Of a stretch of 63,894 nucleotides of DNA, positions 40,371 to 49,976 are shown in pieces (the stretch's first letter is position 1; every line of letters begins with the position of its first letter). The notes beneath the pieces were generated by a model. It searched no databases and had not been told where the DNA came from. It was given only the letters and a program-made list of their open reading frames with translations. The DNA comes from Trichomonas tenax (Eukaryota > Parabasalia > Trichomonadida > Trichomonadidae): positions 1 to 63,894 of the forward strand of contig JALKBU010000191.1 of assembly GCA_023091735.1 (NCBI GenBank). Reading direction: 5' to 3'. Made by a program: the position numbers and the translations under genes.

Positions 40371-43262
40371 CTATACATATGACGAAGCTGAATAAGAAGG
40401 ATTTGGATCGAACTTACGTGACGAATATTTGTCAGGGTTCCACAATGGAGCATCAGCTGAAAGTCCGAATGGATTGGAATGATTCTTGCTTTGTTGATGT
40501 GACTTCTTCATACTTAAGACATACTCAGAAGGAAGATATGAATAAGAAACAGATTCTGACTCAGAGGCCTGACTGGAAGAACTTTGTGACATCCACTGTC
40601 TAGCAATGACTCTTGAATCAATTGGTTTCTTCTTCCTGTGTGTCTTCTTTGGCGATAAATCTATTTCTGACTCAGTGCCTGTTGATTCATCACTCTTCTC
40701 AACTGTGCTCCTTATTATTTCATTATGGAGTGTCCTGTTCTGCTTGAGAAGATTGTCTATGACCAAGAGAATCGATTTATCTTCACTTTCGACAATTTGT
40801 GGTTTGATTGATGAAACTTTCTTAACGAGGAACTGGTTCTGTGATTCAACAGCGTTGAACATTTTCTCGATCAATGACATTGACTTTATGTCATTGGATG
40901 GAATCTTAGAGATCAATTTCTCTATTTCCTGTGATTGCGATCTCGTTCTTTCTCTAAGTATTCCGATCTCTATCAAGTGCTTCTCCTGGCTCTGCTTGAG
41001 ATGCTTGATTTTCCTTGAGTATTCTTCAATCTGTCTTTGATAATCAGCTCCTTTGTCAACACTGAGTTCTGATATCTTCGCTTGAAGTTCTTCGTTCTTT
41101 TTCATGAGTTTTCTTATGATTTTGTCTCTCTTTTCGATGTCGAGCTTGCTTATGTTGATTTTAGGCTCTTCCTGTGGGCTGACTTCGAAAGAGACAGAAT
41201 TGAACGCAATTTGAGGCTTCTTGAATGATTTATCGAAAACAATTGAAGAATGTTTTGAGAGTTTGGATTTCTTCTTTGGCTTCTGTTCGAACACTTGTGA
41301 TGATGTTTTCGTTAATGATTTCTTAATATTTTTATCAAATATATCAGAATTGACTTTGGAGAGTTTAACTGGTTTCTTTGCCTTCTGTGTGAAGATCTGT
41401 GATGATGTTTTTGATAATTGTTTCTTTTGGTTCTGTTGGAAAACTTCTGTGTTATATTTACTCAAAGTGACCTTTCTTTTAGCATTCTGGTTGAATATTT
41501 CAGACGTGTTCTTTGTGAGCTTCCGTTCGATCTTGTAATCGAATATATTATCGCTGTGCTTTGATAGAACAATTTCTCTTTTTACTTCTCTTTCGAAGAT
41601 ATCATCGTAGTGGTTCGAGAGGACCTTCTTGGGCGGATTATTATCGAAAACGTCGTGACTGTGAACTGTGTGAGTTCTAACTATTGGAGATATATCGAGA
41701 ACAGTTGACGAGTCTGCTATTGACAAACAAACAACGCGTTCCTCTTTCTTTGGCAGTGGAGTAACCATAAAAACTTGATTCGAGTCCACAACACGATGTT
41801 TTTCTTTTGGTTTGATTTCAAGAATTCGTTCTGTGCTGGTTTTGAGCTTGATTTCTTTCTGAGGCATTTCCTTTGACACTGAGCATGAAATTGACAGCAT
41901 TGATTTTGGAGTCAACTCAACAGAAATGTCATCAAATTCTTCATGATTCAATTTTGGTTCTTTGAGCCTAATTTCATAAGAATTCGGGTGCCTTGACACT
42001 TGCAATGTCATTGTTTCGGTCTGCGTTGAGAATTCGACAGTTTCAACATCTGAAAAATGTTGACTTGGCGGTTGTAGAGGTAAAGGATTATAAATTCTGT
42101 CTTCTTCGTTTTCATATTCATCACTCGCGACTTCATGCAATGATTCTTCATAATCATATGCTCCGTATAATATCTCTTGATCTGTAACGATAATGGTATC
42201 CAAAATCTCGATTAATTGACCTGAATCGAGAATTCCTTGTCTGTACTTTTGGAGTTCTTCATTGACTCCTCTTTCTTTCTCATAATCTTCCAGAGAATTC
42301 CATTTCTTGTCCGTGTCGGTATCTTTGAAGTTATACAGGTTCTTGGTGAGAGGCGTATTGCGGAGACTCAATAATCTTAGTTTCTTTGTGTTTTTAACGA
42401 ATTGCAAAATATCATTATAATCATCAATTTTTGTATCTTCAAGCTCAATCAATTCAATGTTAGGAACCATAATCAAAAACGGTGCTGTTCGTGTAATTTC
42501 AGTCTTTGATATGCGCAGTGCGCGAATTGTTGGACATGGTTTGATTCCTTGGAAGGATATATCAGTAATCGGGTTATTGGATATGTTAATAAATACAAGA
42601 TTTGGAAATTTGCAGATGAATGATAATTTCGAGATTTTATTTCCCATTAAAACGATATCTGATATTGTGCTGCTGGTAACATTATCAACATCGTATATTT
42701 GATTGTTTTTCGCTGTGAAATGCTTTAGAGAAGGAAAATCTTGAATTCCGTTTATCGAAGTGATTTGACATCCATCAACGTAAAGTTCTGAAACAGTGGG
42801 AAAATACTTTCCGAAGTCGATCTTCTTGAGCATATTTTTATGCAAATCTAAGACAACAAGTCTAGGAACTGGAGATTTTAATAATACCGAGTTAATTTCA
42901 TTGGAAGATATCAATAATCTTTTGAGATTTGCGCATTTCTCGAGGTTTGACAGACGTGTGACAAAGTTTTTTGAACAATCAAGAAGAACTAATTCTTCCA
43001 ATAATTCTAAACCGTTCAAATCTTGAATTTCATTATCTGAAACGTCGAGGTACTTGATTCTGCTGTGTTTCATAAAGAAATCACGATCGAATTTCTGGAC
43101 ATTGTTTGATCTAATTTTAATAATATGGATATCTTGCTTAGGAAGGCGGCTTTCGATTGAAGAAAAAGTATTTATGTTCTGACCGGACATATCCGCTACA
43201 TCACTCGAATTGAAAGCAAGACTGCTGAGGTCAGGAATCGCATTTTTATTCATTAATGACAC
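40371..43262 (-). CDS. LRR and coiled-coil protein with nine tandem 16/18-residue repeats
   Basis: Encodes 963 residues. Residues about 45-310 are SDS22-type leucine-rich repeats (IKYLDVSDNEIQDLNG, LVVLDLHKNMLKKIDF, LVFINISNNPITDISF). Residues 311-530 are acidic and poorly ordered. Residues 531-683 (nucleotides 41672-41214) are nine tandem repeats that alternate 18 and 16 residues with the core LSKxSSxIFxxxxKK, for example LSKTSSQIFTQKAKKP and LTKTSSQVFEQKPKKK. Residues about 705-840 form a coiled coil. The tail is Ser/Tyr-rich and disordered. LRR-coiled-coil proteins of this layout are common at the cytoskeleton and basal bodies of protists, but no specific function can be given. The repeat array is regular and could be a multivalent binding strip. 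Confidence 0.85.
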   Translation of the reverse strand: MSLMNKNAIPDLSSLAFNSSDVADMSGQNINTFSSIESRLPKQDIHIIKIRSNNVQKFDRDFFMKHSRIKYLDVSDNEIQDLNGLELLEELVLLDCSKNFVTRLSNLEKCANLKRLLISSNEINSVLLKSPVPRLVVLDLHKNMLKKIDFGKYFPTVSELYVDGCQITSINGIQDFPSLKHFTAKNNQIYDVDNVTSSTISDIVLMGNKISKLSFICKFPNLVFINISNNPITDISFQGIKPCPTIRALRISKTEITRTAPFLIMVPNIELIELEDTKIDDYNDILQFVKNTKKLRLLSLRNTPLTKNLYNFKDTDTDKKWNSLEDYEKERGVNEELQKYRQGILDSGQLIEILDTIIVTDQEILYGAYDYEESLHEVASDEYENEEDRIYNPLPLQPPSQHFSDVETVEFSTQTETMTLQVSRHPNSYEIRLKEPKLNHEEFDDISVELTPKSMLSISCSVSKEMPQKEIKLKTSTERILEIKPKEKHRVVDSNQVFMVTPLPKKEERVVCLSIADSSTVLDISPIVRTHTVHSHDVFDNNPPKKVLSNHYDDIFEREVKREIVLSKHSDNIFDYKIERKLTKNTSEIFNQNAKRKVTLSKYNTEVFQQNQKKQLSKTSSQIFTQKAKKPVKLSKVNSDIFDKNIKKSLTKTSSQVFEQKPKKKSKLSKHSSIVFDKSFKKPQIAFNSVSFEVSPQEEPKINISKLDIEKRDKIIRKLMKKNEELQAKISELSVDKGADYQRQIEEYSRKIKHLKQSQEKHLIEIGILRERTRSQSQEIEKLISKIPSNDIKSMSLIEKMFNAVESQNQFLVKKVSSIKPQIVESEDKSILLVIDNLLKQNRTLHNEIIRSTVEKSDESTGTESEIDLSPKKTHRKKKPIDSRVIARQWMSQSSSSQASESESVSYSYLPSEYVLSMKKSHQQSKNHSNPFGLSADAPLWNPDKYSSRKFDPNPSYSASSYV

Positions 43263-43601
43263 TTTTTATCCCTAAATAGTCAATTTGAATTCAAAATGCG
43301 ACAATTTCCACTTTACAAGTCCAAAAGTGACAGACTTTTTGGTATGTAAATATCTCAAAATACATTTTTTGCCATGTTAATCTTCAAATTCATTTGAGAA
43401 TTCTTGAATAGAACTCTAAGACTCTGCCAATATATATTATAATAAGAACAGTTTTTAAAATTAGAGTCATATTAAAATTTATTATTGTATTTGGGTATTT
43501 TTCAGATGAAATTTTGATGCTGTTTTCTGACTTTTGACAAATTACAAATAATTTTAACCTTATTAAGCGTGAGCCACTTTTTAACCCTATAAAGGTAACA
43601 A
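43263..43601. promoter_or_regulatory. Bidirectional promoter region
   Basis: Spacer of 339 bases between divergent start codons. It holds AAAAGTGACAG (43323-43333), TTTTTGCCATG (about 43366), TTTTAACCTTATTAAG (43552-43567), and TTTTTAACCCTATAAAGG directly before the plus-strand ATG. GGGATAAAAAGTGTC lies right before the minus-strand ATG. Confidence 0.45.
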
Positions 43602-44186
43602 ATGACAACAAATGAAGCAAATAAGCAGAAAGTGATGCAGAGTCATATATTCGGTGACCCTCCACAGTCTCCTCCACAGATTAGGAGGACTTCCAGCAGA
43701 GCAAATCAAGCTCCTTTACCTCCTTTGGCTGATGAAGCACCGAATCAGAGGATGCAGCAGTTACCACCACAAAACGACTTCGTGATACAAAGGAGCCCGC
43801 AGAGGGCAGCGCCTCCACTACCTCAAAACTATAGACAAGACGAACGATTTAATCTCGTTACACCAAATTCATCGAGATTCGCTTCTTCCGCCCAGGTGAC
43901 GAGGCCTCCTGTTCAGACTTTCGATGGACTTGTCAAAGAGTCTTCAGTTCCACCTTTATCGCCTTTTCCCGAATTTACTTTTGAAACACCAGAAATTCAG
44001 ACTAATTTTGAGTTCCATGTGAAACCATTGACCGCGCAAAGCAGCAGATCGTCTGCTAAAAAGCTTTCTATCAGTTCTAATTCTGAGATTAGAAAAATAC
44101 GCGATGAAATTCAAGCAGATTCTGTTGAATTTGCTGCAAAGTTACAGCAAATACAAACGACAAACAATGCAGGTTCTCCTATTTAA
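43602..44186 (+). CDS. Proline-rich disordered hypothetical protein
   Basis: Encodes 194 residues starting MTTNEANKQKVMQSHIFGDP. The sequence is rich in Pro, Gln, Ser and Arg (PPQSPPQIRRTSS, PLPPLADEAPNQR, AAPPLPQNYRQDE) with several polyproline PPxP motifs suited to SH3 or profilin-type partners. The end (SNSEIRKIRDEIQADSVEF) is a short helix. It shares a divergent promoter with the LRR-coiled-coil gene, so the products may act together (inference). I do not recognise a family. Codon use and composition are consistent with a real gene. Confidence 0.65.
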   Translation: MTTNEANKQKVMQSHIFGDPPQSPPQIRRTSSRANQAPLPPLADEAPNQRMQQLPPQNDFVIQRSPQRAAPPLPQNYRQDERFNLVTPNSSRFASSAQVTRPPVQTFDGLVKESSVPPLSPFPEFTFETPEIQTNFEFHVKPLTAQSSRSSAKKLSISSNSEIRKIRDEIQADSVEFAAKLQQIQTTNNAGSPI

Positions 44187-44794
44187 TTAATCAATATTCA
44201 ATACACAATTATTTTCTTGTTTGAATTAAATATGTAATATTACTATTGCTAGAAATATCATTCTTTTCAATTACATTAATAAATATCATGAGATTATTTA
44301 TTTGAATTTTATACAACAAAAATTACAAATAATTACTGATAAATTCCTATCTTTTAGATCCTACTAAAGCGTTCTCAAAAATCAATTCTCATATTTCATA
44401 TTATTAGAAATATCTTGCTAAAATTTCTTCAAAATCATTCGTTATAGAGAGAAAATGACTCGTATTGATGATTTATTTTAATTTTATAAGGATCATTAAT
44501 CCAAATTCTTCTTTTTGTAACATTTTGCGATATTCTTATATAAAATGTTGCTATAAGTTTAGCCACACCATGAAATCATTTAAAAGCATGAATAGTGTAA
44601 GTTCAAAAAGTGATACTTTTCTATTACTCTAAATTTTTGAGAAAATTTTAATTTCTATTCTAAAGACATTAAATTCACATTTTTATTCTAAAAATTATCA
44701 AGCAATGCAATGAGTTATGCTATATTCTGCAAAGATTTAATCTTGATTCAATTTTGATGCATTTTTTTGAATTCATTTTTTTCTGTAAGCATCA
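44187..44794. other. Intergenic AT-rich region
   Basis: Spacer of 608 bases. I see only AT-rich sequence and one AAAAAGTGATACTTTT partial palindrome near 44607. No gene or repeat call is justified. Confidence 0.5.
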
Positions 44795-46426
44795 ATGTTT
44801 TGTTTCTTTCTGACGATTGCAAAGAAACAGAGAGAAATAGAAGAATCGAATCTCAATGTGAATATTCCCAAATTCCAAGAGAATCCAAAGAATAATATAT
44901 CTCAAGACTTTATCTTTGACGAAGAGACAACTTTAAACAACAAAAATCGATTTACACAGTATATGTTCATTCAGTGTAGTCTTACAATAAATGATCATAC
45001 CGAATTTCGTGATAATTTCGCATTCGGCCAAAAATCTAAGTGTGATAACGGTGGTGCTATATTTATTACCTACTCTATGGTCCATATTTGCTCATTCAAT
45101 ACGAATCCATCAATTATCTTTGCAAATAACATCGCAAACATTGGTGGATCCATTTGTGCTCAGTTTTCAGCTGTTTTATTATCAAATTGCATATTACACA
45201 ATAATGCAGCTATCAAATATGGTGGAGCTATCTATTTTCAAGGTGATAAATATAATTTACCTCAAGATCTCATTGATATAGGAAGTTCATATGAGAACAA
45301 CAGAGCACATGAAGTAGGAGGAGCTATATGTATATCGACGTGTCCAAATTGTTATCTAGAAACAGTCAAAATGATAAATAATTCAGTTTCATTCTCAGGC
45401 GGAGCTTTATATGTTTATGATTCGAAATATGTGAAATTATTCAGTTGCTCAATCCAAAGAAACACAGTAAACTCAAATTTCAAAGTCCCCTTTATCGCCT
45501 ATGGACGTGGAGGTGGTGGAATATTCATGAACAATCAAGAATTAAATCAAGGAAAAATTGATACATTTCATTGTTGCATCACAGGAAATTTTGCAACTGG
45601 ATTTTCATTTGGAAATGGACCGGGCCACGATATAATGCTTTCAGGAATAATTGATTGGACCTCAGTCGAAGATAGTATAAATAATAATTCGATAACACTG
45701 AGTCCAAAAGATTTCGATCAAAACATGATTTCAACAAAAATTATTTCAGAAGATTTTAAAAATTGCAAAATTTATTCTCAATACGAGAATAATGAATTAT
45801 CTCAAATCACTCCAAATCAAATCAACAGAGCTAACTTCAATTACACTTCTGCAATTCCAGATTCCACTAAATTCACTTATTTTGCAACACAAATCACAAA
45901 ATATATCAAAAACACTTACAATCACAAAAACATTCAACATATTGGAATTAAGTTTCCATACAAAGTCACAACACTAAGCATCATTATGCCACAAAGGTCT
46001 TCTAATGTGCAAAGCAATCCAATGAGTCCAATGAGAACCAATTTAGATAAAAACTTTTCATCTTCTGTTTCTTTCAAGAAATGGCTTTATCCACTGTTCG
46101 GAGTGATTTCGTTCATCATTGTTATTGTTGTCATCGCTGTTGTTATTATTTGCAGAGTAAATGCAAATAAGAGCCGTGTAAATTCTATAGATAGCAAAGA
46201 AGAAAAAACAAAACCAAAGGAGAGACATAGAAAACACAAAAAAGTGTTTAAGCAAAAAATTATCAAAGAAATTTCATCATCAAAGGATTCGAATCAAAAA
46301 TCATCATCGAAGTCATCATACGCTGAAGATGATTACTCTTATGATTCATATTCATGTGAAGAAGAGATCGAACTTGATGATATATTCCAAATCGCTGAAG
46401 AATCTGATGATATTGATCGATTTTAA
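44795..46426 (+). CDS. Pmp-like surface protein with GGA(I/L)Y beta-helix repeats and a membrane anchor
   Basis: Encodes 543 residues. The extracellular part holds repeats of the chlamydial polymorphic membrane protein type: NGGAIFI (near 86), IGGSICA (117), YGGAIYF (142), VGGAICI (175), SGGALYV (202) and RGGGGIFMNN (239), with FxNN-like segments such as IFANNIAN and SYENNRA. This builds a right-handed beta-helix. A single transmembrane helix follows near 432-457 (ISFIIVIVVIAVVIIC), then a tail of about 85 residues, first basic (KERHRKHKKVFKQK), then Ser-rich and acidic (DDYSYDSYSCEEEIELDD). Trichomonads carry a family of such Pmp-like proteins on the cell surface. The N-terminus (MFCFFLTIAKKQ) lacks a full signal peptide, so the 5' end may be truncated. 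A duplicate of its 3' end lies 1.4 kb downstream. Confidence 0.88.
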   Translation: MFCFFLTIAKKQREIEESNLNVNIPKFQENPKNNISQDFIFDEETTLNNKNRFTQYMFIQCSLTINDHTEFRDNFAFGQKSKCDNGGAIFITYSMVHICSFNTNPSIIFANNIANIGGSICAQFSAVLLSNCILHNNAAIKYGGAIYFQGDKYNLPQDLIDIGSSYENNRAHEVGGAICISTCPNCYLETVKMINNSVSFSGGALYVYDSKYVKLFSCSIQRNTVNSNFKVPFIAYGRGGGGIFMNNQELNQGKIDTFHCCITGNFATGFSFGNGPGHDIMLSGIIDWTSVEDSINNNSITLSPKDFDQNMISTKIISEDFKNCKIYSQYENNELSQITPNQINRANFNYTSAIPDSTKFTYFATQITKYIKNTYNHKNIQHIGIKFPYKVTTLSIIMPQRSSNVQSNPMSPMRTNLDKNFSSSVSFKKWLYPLFGVISFIIVIVVIAVVIICRVNANKSRVNSIDSKEEKTKPKERHRKHKKVFKQKIIKEISSSKDSNQKSSSKSSYAEDDYSYDSYSCEEEIELDDIFQIAEESDDIDRF

Positions 46427-46525
46427 AAACATTTTCTTTTTCATTTTTTCATTTTTTTGAATCAATGATAAAAAATTAATTCCATGAAAAATATTAAATA
46501 AATACTCTAAAAATACCAAAGCATA

Positions 46526-47062
46526 ATGAAATATCTAAATAAAATATTCAAAAAATTAATTTTTGAAGTCGAATCGATTCCAACCTTATTTTTATTTTTT
46601 ATCAATTTTTTTCAAATGCTTTTTATCTCCATTTTACTTCCTTCAAGAGTCGAAGAAGACATTCTTTCTGAGATTTCATCCATCAAGCGACCAATCGACG
46701 AAATCAAAGGAGTTCTTCTTCAAAGAAACAGTATTGAAAAACATTACCAAAGTTATCTCTATGGACAGCACCATCGATTGGAAAAGGGCCGAAAAGCAAA
46801 GCTCGTAGAATTCTTCTCCAAAGAACAAATCGTGAAGTTGAAATAATACCTTACAAAGGATATGGATTCATTTCGAAGACACCTATTTGGGGGATTCCAT
46901 CTGAATTGAAACTCCTGATATGCCTTAGCCAGGACATGAAAAAGAGCCGAAAAGATTTATGACAAAGGGGCAATATTCCCCATCGGAGACTGGAGAATGT
47001 CACCTAAACATCTCGGCGGAGCGACAGACATTCCAGGGCCCATGACATCGCGATATTATTAA
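46526..47062 (+). pseudogene. Broken ORF downstream of the Pmp-like gene
   Basis: An ORF of 106 codons at 46526-46846 has one hydrophobic segment (TLFLFFINFFQMLFISILL) and a charged end, then breaks. Coding-like pieces in changed frames follow: IPYKGYGFISKTPIWGIPSE near 46850, then KIYDKGAIFPIGDWRMSP near 46960 up to a stop at about 47060. The last piece is similar in pattern (IFPxG, then S, G, D, GP) to the piece at 48080-48180. Family not recognised; likely a decayed gene. Confidence 0.4.
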
Positions 47063-47730
47063 TTTCTGCGATTTTTAAGTAAGCATCAAATTTGAAAAAT
47101 ATAATTTTATACATTTTGAAAATCAAGATTAAGGGACCGATGTAACCGTTTGGGGCCACCCCCTGCTTTATTTTCTCGAATTTAAAATAGAGCGACTATC
47201 TTTAATATGTTTTATGATAATTTAGTTCCCAATGTCTTGTACGTATTATAATTCAAGCAAAAATGATTGGTCAGAAAAATATTTTTCGGGAATTTTGAAC
47301 ATTTAGTTTTTAAAAAAATGAAACAAAAATCAATACCTCATAGAATATTTTGAGTATTTGGAAACAGTTACACTGGTCACTTAAGCTGATTGATTTTATT
47401 TTTACCAACATTGAATTTTAATGATTACGAATAATGGGAGTTTCGTTATTTTGTCAATGAAATTGATAACAATTTTAAGTGATCTTGATATTTGAAATAA
47501 ATCTTGTTGAAACAAGTGCATTAGTTCTTCAAGATTGACAAAATATAATAAAAGATTCTATCATATATAACAAAATCATGATTTTCAAATCATTTTTTTT
47601 CTGAAATATGAGTTTGTTTAGATAAATTCTTGCAAAGAGAATCAAAACGCATTAAATGAGGCATTGAACCTGGATCGAGATCAATAGATGCATCACATTG
47701 TAAGGAAAACTTTGTTTGAGAATCAAAAAT
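47063..47730. other. Intergenic AT-rich region
   Basis: No gene. A small GC-richer patch (CCGTTTGGGGCCACCCCCTGC near 47145) is out of character with the flanks but carries no recognisable feature. Confidence 0.45.
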
Positions 47731-48183
47731 TATTCGAATCAAAATAGATCTTCGAAGACATCAAATAATGAAGATGATTACTCATACGATTCATATTCAT
47801 GTGAGGGTGATATCGAACTTGATGATGTATTCCAAATAACAGAAGAATCTGATGACATTGATCGATTTTAAAAACATCTTCTTTTTCAAAGAATGATGAA
47901 AAAATGAATTCCATGAAAATTATTAAAAATATATTATAAGGATATTTATGAATCAGACGCTGCACAGCAGTGCCCTCCACTAGCACCATGGCTTGGAAGA
48001 ACGAGGTCTAAAAGTCTAGTTTATAATCCAAGCAATGCTCGTAGAATGCAATCTTTCAATCCATATATTCCCGTGATTAAAAGTCAGATCTTCCCTGGTG
48101 GCAAATATGGAATATCGTATCCATTTGGAATTCTACCATTGGATTTTGATGGGCCACAGGGAATGCTGTGTGTGGTAAAATAA
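47731..48183 (+). pseudogene. Duplicated 3' end of the Pmp-like gene with downstream fragment
   Basis: Positions about 47731-47936 repeat the 3' end and 3' flank of the Pmp-like gene (46285-46500) with scattered changes. The copied tail reads EDDYSYDSYSC and ELDDVFQITEESDDIDRF before TAA, against ELDDIFQIAEESDDIDRF in the intact gene. No N-terminal part is present and an in-frame TAG lies just upstream. From 47942 another open stretch of about 78 codons (SNARRMQSFNPYIPVIK, then IFPGGKYGISYPFG) runs to TAA at 48181. It resembles the end of the broken gene at 46960-47060, so the duplication probably included both units. Confidence 0.75.
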
Positions 48184-48883
48184 CTAAAAACTAAAATATT
48201 TTTTAAATTAGTTTTCATGATCAAATGATACTTTCAATGTTTATTGGTAAAATGAAAAAAAAAAAAACATAATGTCAAGATAGAACACAACTTTGGGACA
48301 ATTGCTTCGATTGTTATTGATAACACATTCTTGAAAGATGAGAAAGTTTTAAAGCAATTAAATTTGCTGCATGCATGGAAACATTTTTATTTGCTGCTAT
48401 TCAAGAAATCTCATCTCTATATCTAAAGCAATCAATAGTATTAGAGTTTCCGTTATTAAATAACAAATTGATTTCAAGATCACAGATATGGATTTTAAGA
48501 TTCAAATTTTAATACGCATAAGATGACTGAGTATTCATATAAAGGAAAGGCGCTTTATTATTATAGTTAAATCAAAATTAGATAAACTATTCGCTAAATG
48601 ATTATAGATATTCAAAAGATAAGACGCATAACTTATAGCAAGATTGATTACAGCTATATAAATTCATATTTTAGGGGTAATTTATATTTTGATATTTGGC
48701 GATAAAAATTCAAAGGATAAGAAATACAGCATACAGAAAGATTATTGGCAGTTATACAAATGTCGAATTTCTTAATTTATTTTATTGATAAAATAAATAT
48801 CGAAAATTGTGGAAAAATTTCCAGATATTTAGATCACACATAAGGAGTAAATAACGAAAACATCATCAAAAAGCTATATAATT
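48184..48883. other. Intergenic AT-rich region
   Basis: About 700 bases with an A12 run near 48255 and no ORF, tRNA or clear repeat. Confidence 0.5.
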
Positions 48884-48950
48884 TTTGCTCCATGGAGCAA
48901 AGGGTAAATTTACCCTTCCTGTTTGTGAAGTTTGGCCGATCCTTTTTCTC
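48884..48950 (+). promoter_or_regulatory. eS30 promoter with two back-to-back 18-bp palindromes
   Basis: TTTGCTCCATGGAGCAAA (48884-48901) and AAGGGTAAATTTACCCTT (48900-48917) are both perfect palindromes and share two bases. They lie 34-67 bases upstream of the eS30 start codon. Between them and the ATG is TTTGGCCGATCCTTTTTCTC. The eS24 gene also has a palindrome at similar distance. Confidence 0.55.
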
Positions 48951-49139
48951 ATGGGTAAGGTTCACGGTTCCCTCGCTCAGGCCGGCAAAGTCCGCTCCAA
49001 CACACCAAAGGTCCCAAAGATGGACAAGCCAAAGGAAGTTCGCGGCCGCGCTCGTCTGCGCAAGATCTATAACCAGCGCTTCCTTGCTGTTAACCCAGAT
49101 GCTAAGCGCAAGACAGGTCCAAACTGCCAGTCTCAGTAA
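48951..49139 (+). CDS. Ribosomal protein eS30
   Basis: Encodes 62 residues from the ATG at 48951: MGKVHGSLAQAGKVRSNTPK, then VPKMDKPKEVRGRARLRKIY and an end in KRKTGPNCQSQ. This matches eS30 over its whole length (KVHGSLARAGKVRGQTPK in animals; GRAxxRxxYNRRF). In animals eS30 is made as a fusion with a ubiquitin-like protein (FUBI). Here the frame upstream of the methionine contains the promoter palindromes, not a ubiquitin fold, so the protein is unfused. It belongs to the 40S subunit near the decoding site. Codon use is biased to C/G like other highly expressed genes here. The stop TAAATGG contains TAAA, which fits the known trichomonad poly(A) signal. Confidence 0.97.
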   Translation: MGKVHGSLAQAGKVRSNTPKVPKMDKPKEVRGRARLRKIYNQRFLAVNPDAKRKTGPNCQSQ

Positions 49140-49553
49140 ATGGATAAATAAATTATTCTAAATATTAACTCTTAAAAACTTTGGTCGTTAATTTATAGAT
49201 TAATACAAAAGCAAGAAGTGAATTTTTACGAAGTAATTAAGTCAAACTACTTATCTTTACTTTATACAGCTTCTATATTTCTTATACTAGCACACTTTTT
49301 TTATAATTCAAAATATAATACTTCTTTATATTCTTATAAAAACGGAAGGTATAAGCTACCTAGCCACTAAGCTTATGATGTGTAATGTAAAAAAAGAAGT
49401 GGAAATTATGAAAATAATATATCTTTTTATATTCATTATAATGACGAAAATTAGTCTATTTAGAGGTCAGATATATTAAATATGATATTATATAGTGATG
49501 ATTATGAAGAAAATATGAGCGATTTGTAATTTGAAAATATATATGCTATAAGT
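49140..49553. other. Intergenic region between convergent ribosomal genes
   Basis: AT-rich spacer of 414 bases between the 3' ends of eS30 and eS24. No feature apart from probable poly(A) sites. Confidence 0.55.
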
Positions 49554-49976
49554 TTACTGGTTACCAAGTTCCTCCTTACGCTGCTGGCGCTTGATCTTGT
49601 GAGCCTCAGCACGCTTGCCAGAGCCCCAAACCTTGACTTTCTGGCGGCGGGCGTTCTTACGCATACGGCGTGTGACCTTACCTTTCTCAGCAAGACCAGC
49701 CTTGATAAGGCGGTGCTTTGGTTCTGTCTTCTTGAGAGCATCAAGATTATCGTAAACGAAGCCGAAACCTGTTGTGCGGCCACCACCGAACTTTGTCTCG
49801 AGGCCGAAGATGACGACGAGATCCTTGGAAGCCTTAAGGCGCTGGGCGACTTCCTCCTTGATTTCGTCGCGTGTTGGGGCCTTAGCGCCGAGGTGCTGCA
49901 TATCGACGACAAATTGCTTACGGTCGAGGAGTTTGTTGACGATGTACTTGCGAATGTGAAGGGTGACTTTGGACAT
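49554..49976 (-). CDS. Ribosomal protein eS24
   Basis: Encodes 140 residues from the ATG at 49974-49976 (MSKVTLHIRKYIVNKLLDRK). The phrases KQFVVDMQHLGAKAPTRDEI, VVIFGLETKFGGGRTTGFGF and YDNLDALKKTEPKHRLIKAG are diagnostic of eS24 ([21 protein letters not shown] and [20 protein letters not shown] in animals). The C-terminus is basic, as in the family. The frame remains open for 16 codons further upstream, but these lie in the promoter. It functions in the 40S subunit. Strong C/G third-position bias gives a long antisense ORF opposite it. Convergent with eS30. Confidence 0.97.
   Translation of the reverse strand: MSKVTLHIRKYIVNKLLDRKQFVVDMQHLGAKAPTRDEIKEEVAQRLKASKDLVVIFGLETKFGGGRTTGFGFVYDNLDALKKTEPKHRLIKAGLAEKGKVTRRMRKNARRQKVKVWGSGKRAEAHKIKRQQRKEELGNQ

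Noticed and set aside
46526..46846. Intact 106-residue membrane protein
   Set aside because: The frame is followed by coding-like pieces in other frames, so it is better explained as part of a broken gene.
48885..49139. Ubiquitin-like fusion at the N-terminus of eS30
   Set aside because: The upstream in-frame codons lie in the palindromic promoter and are too few for a ubiquitin fold.
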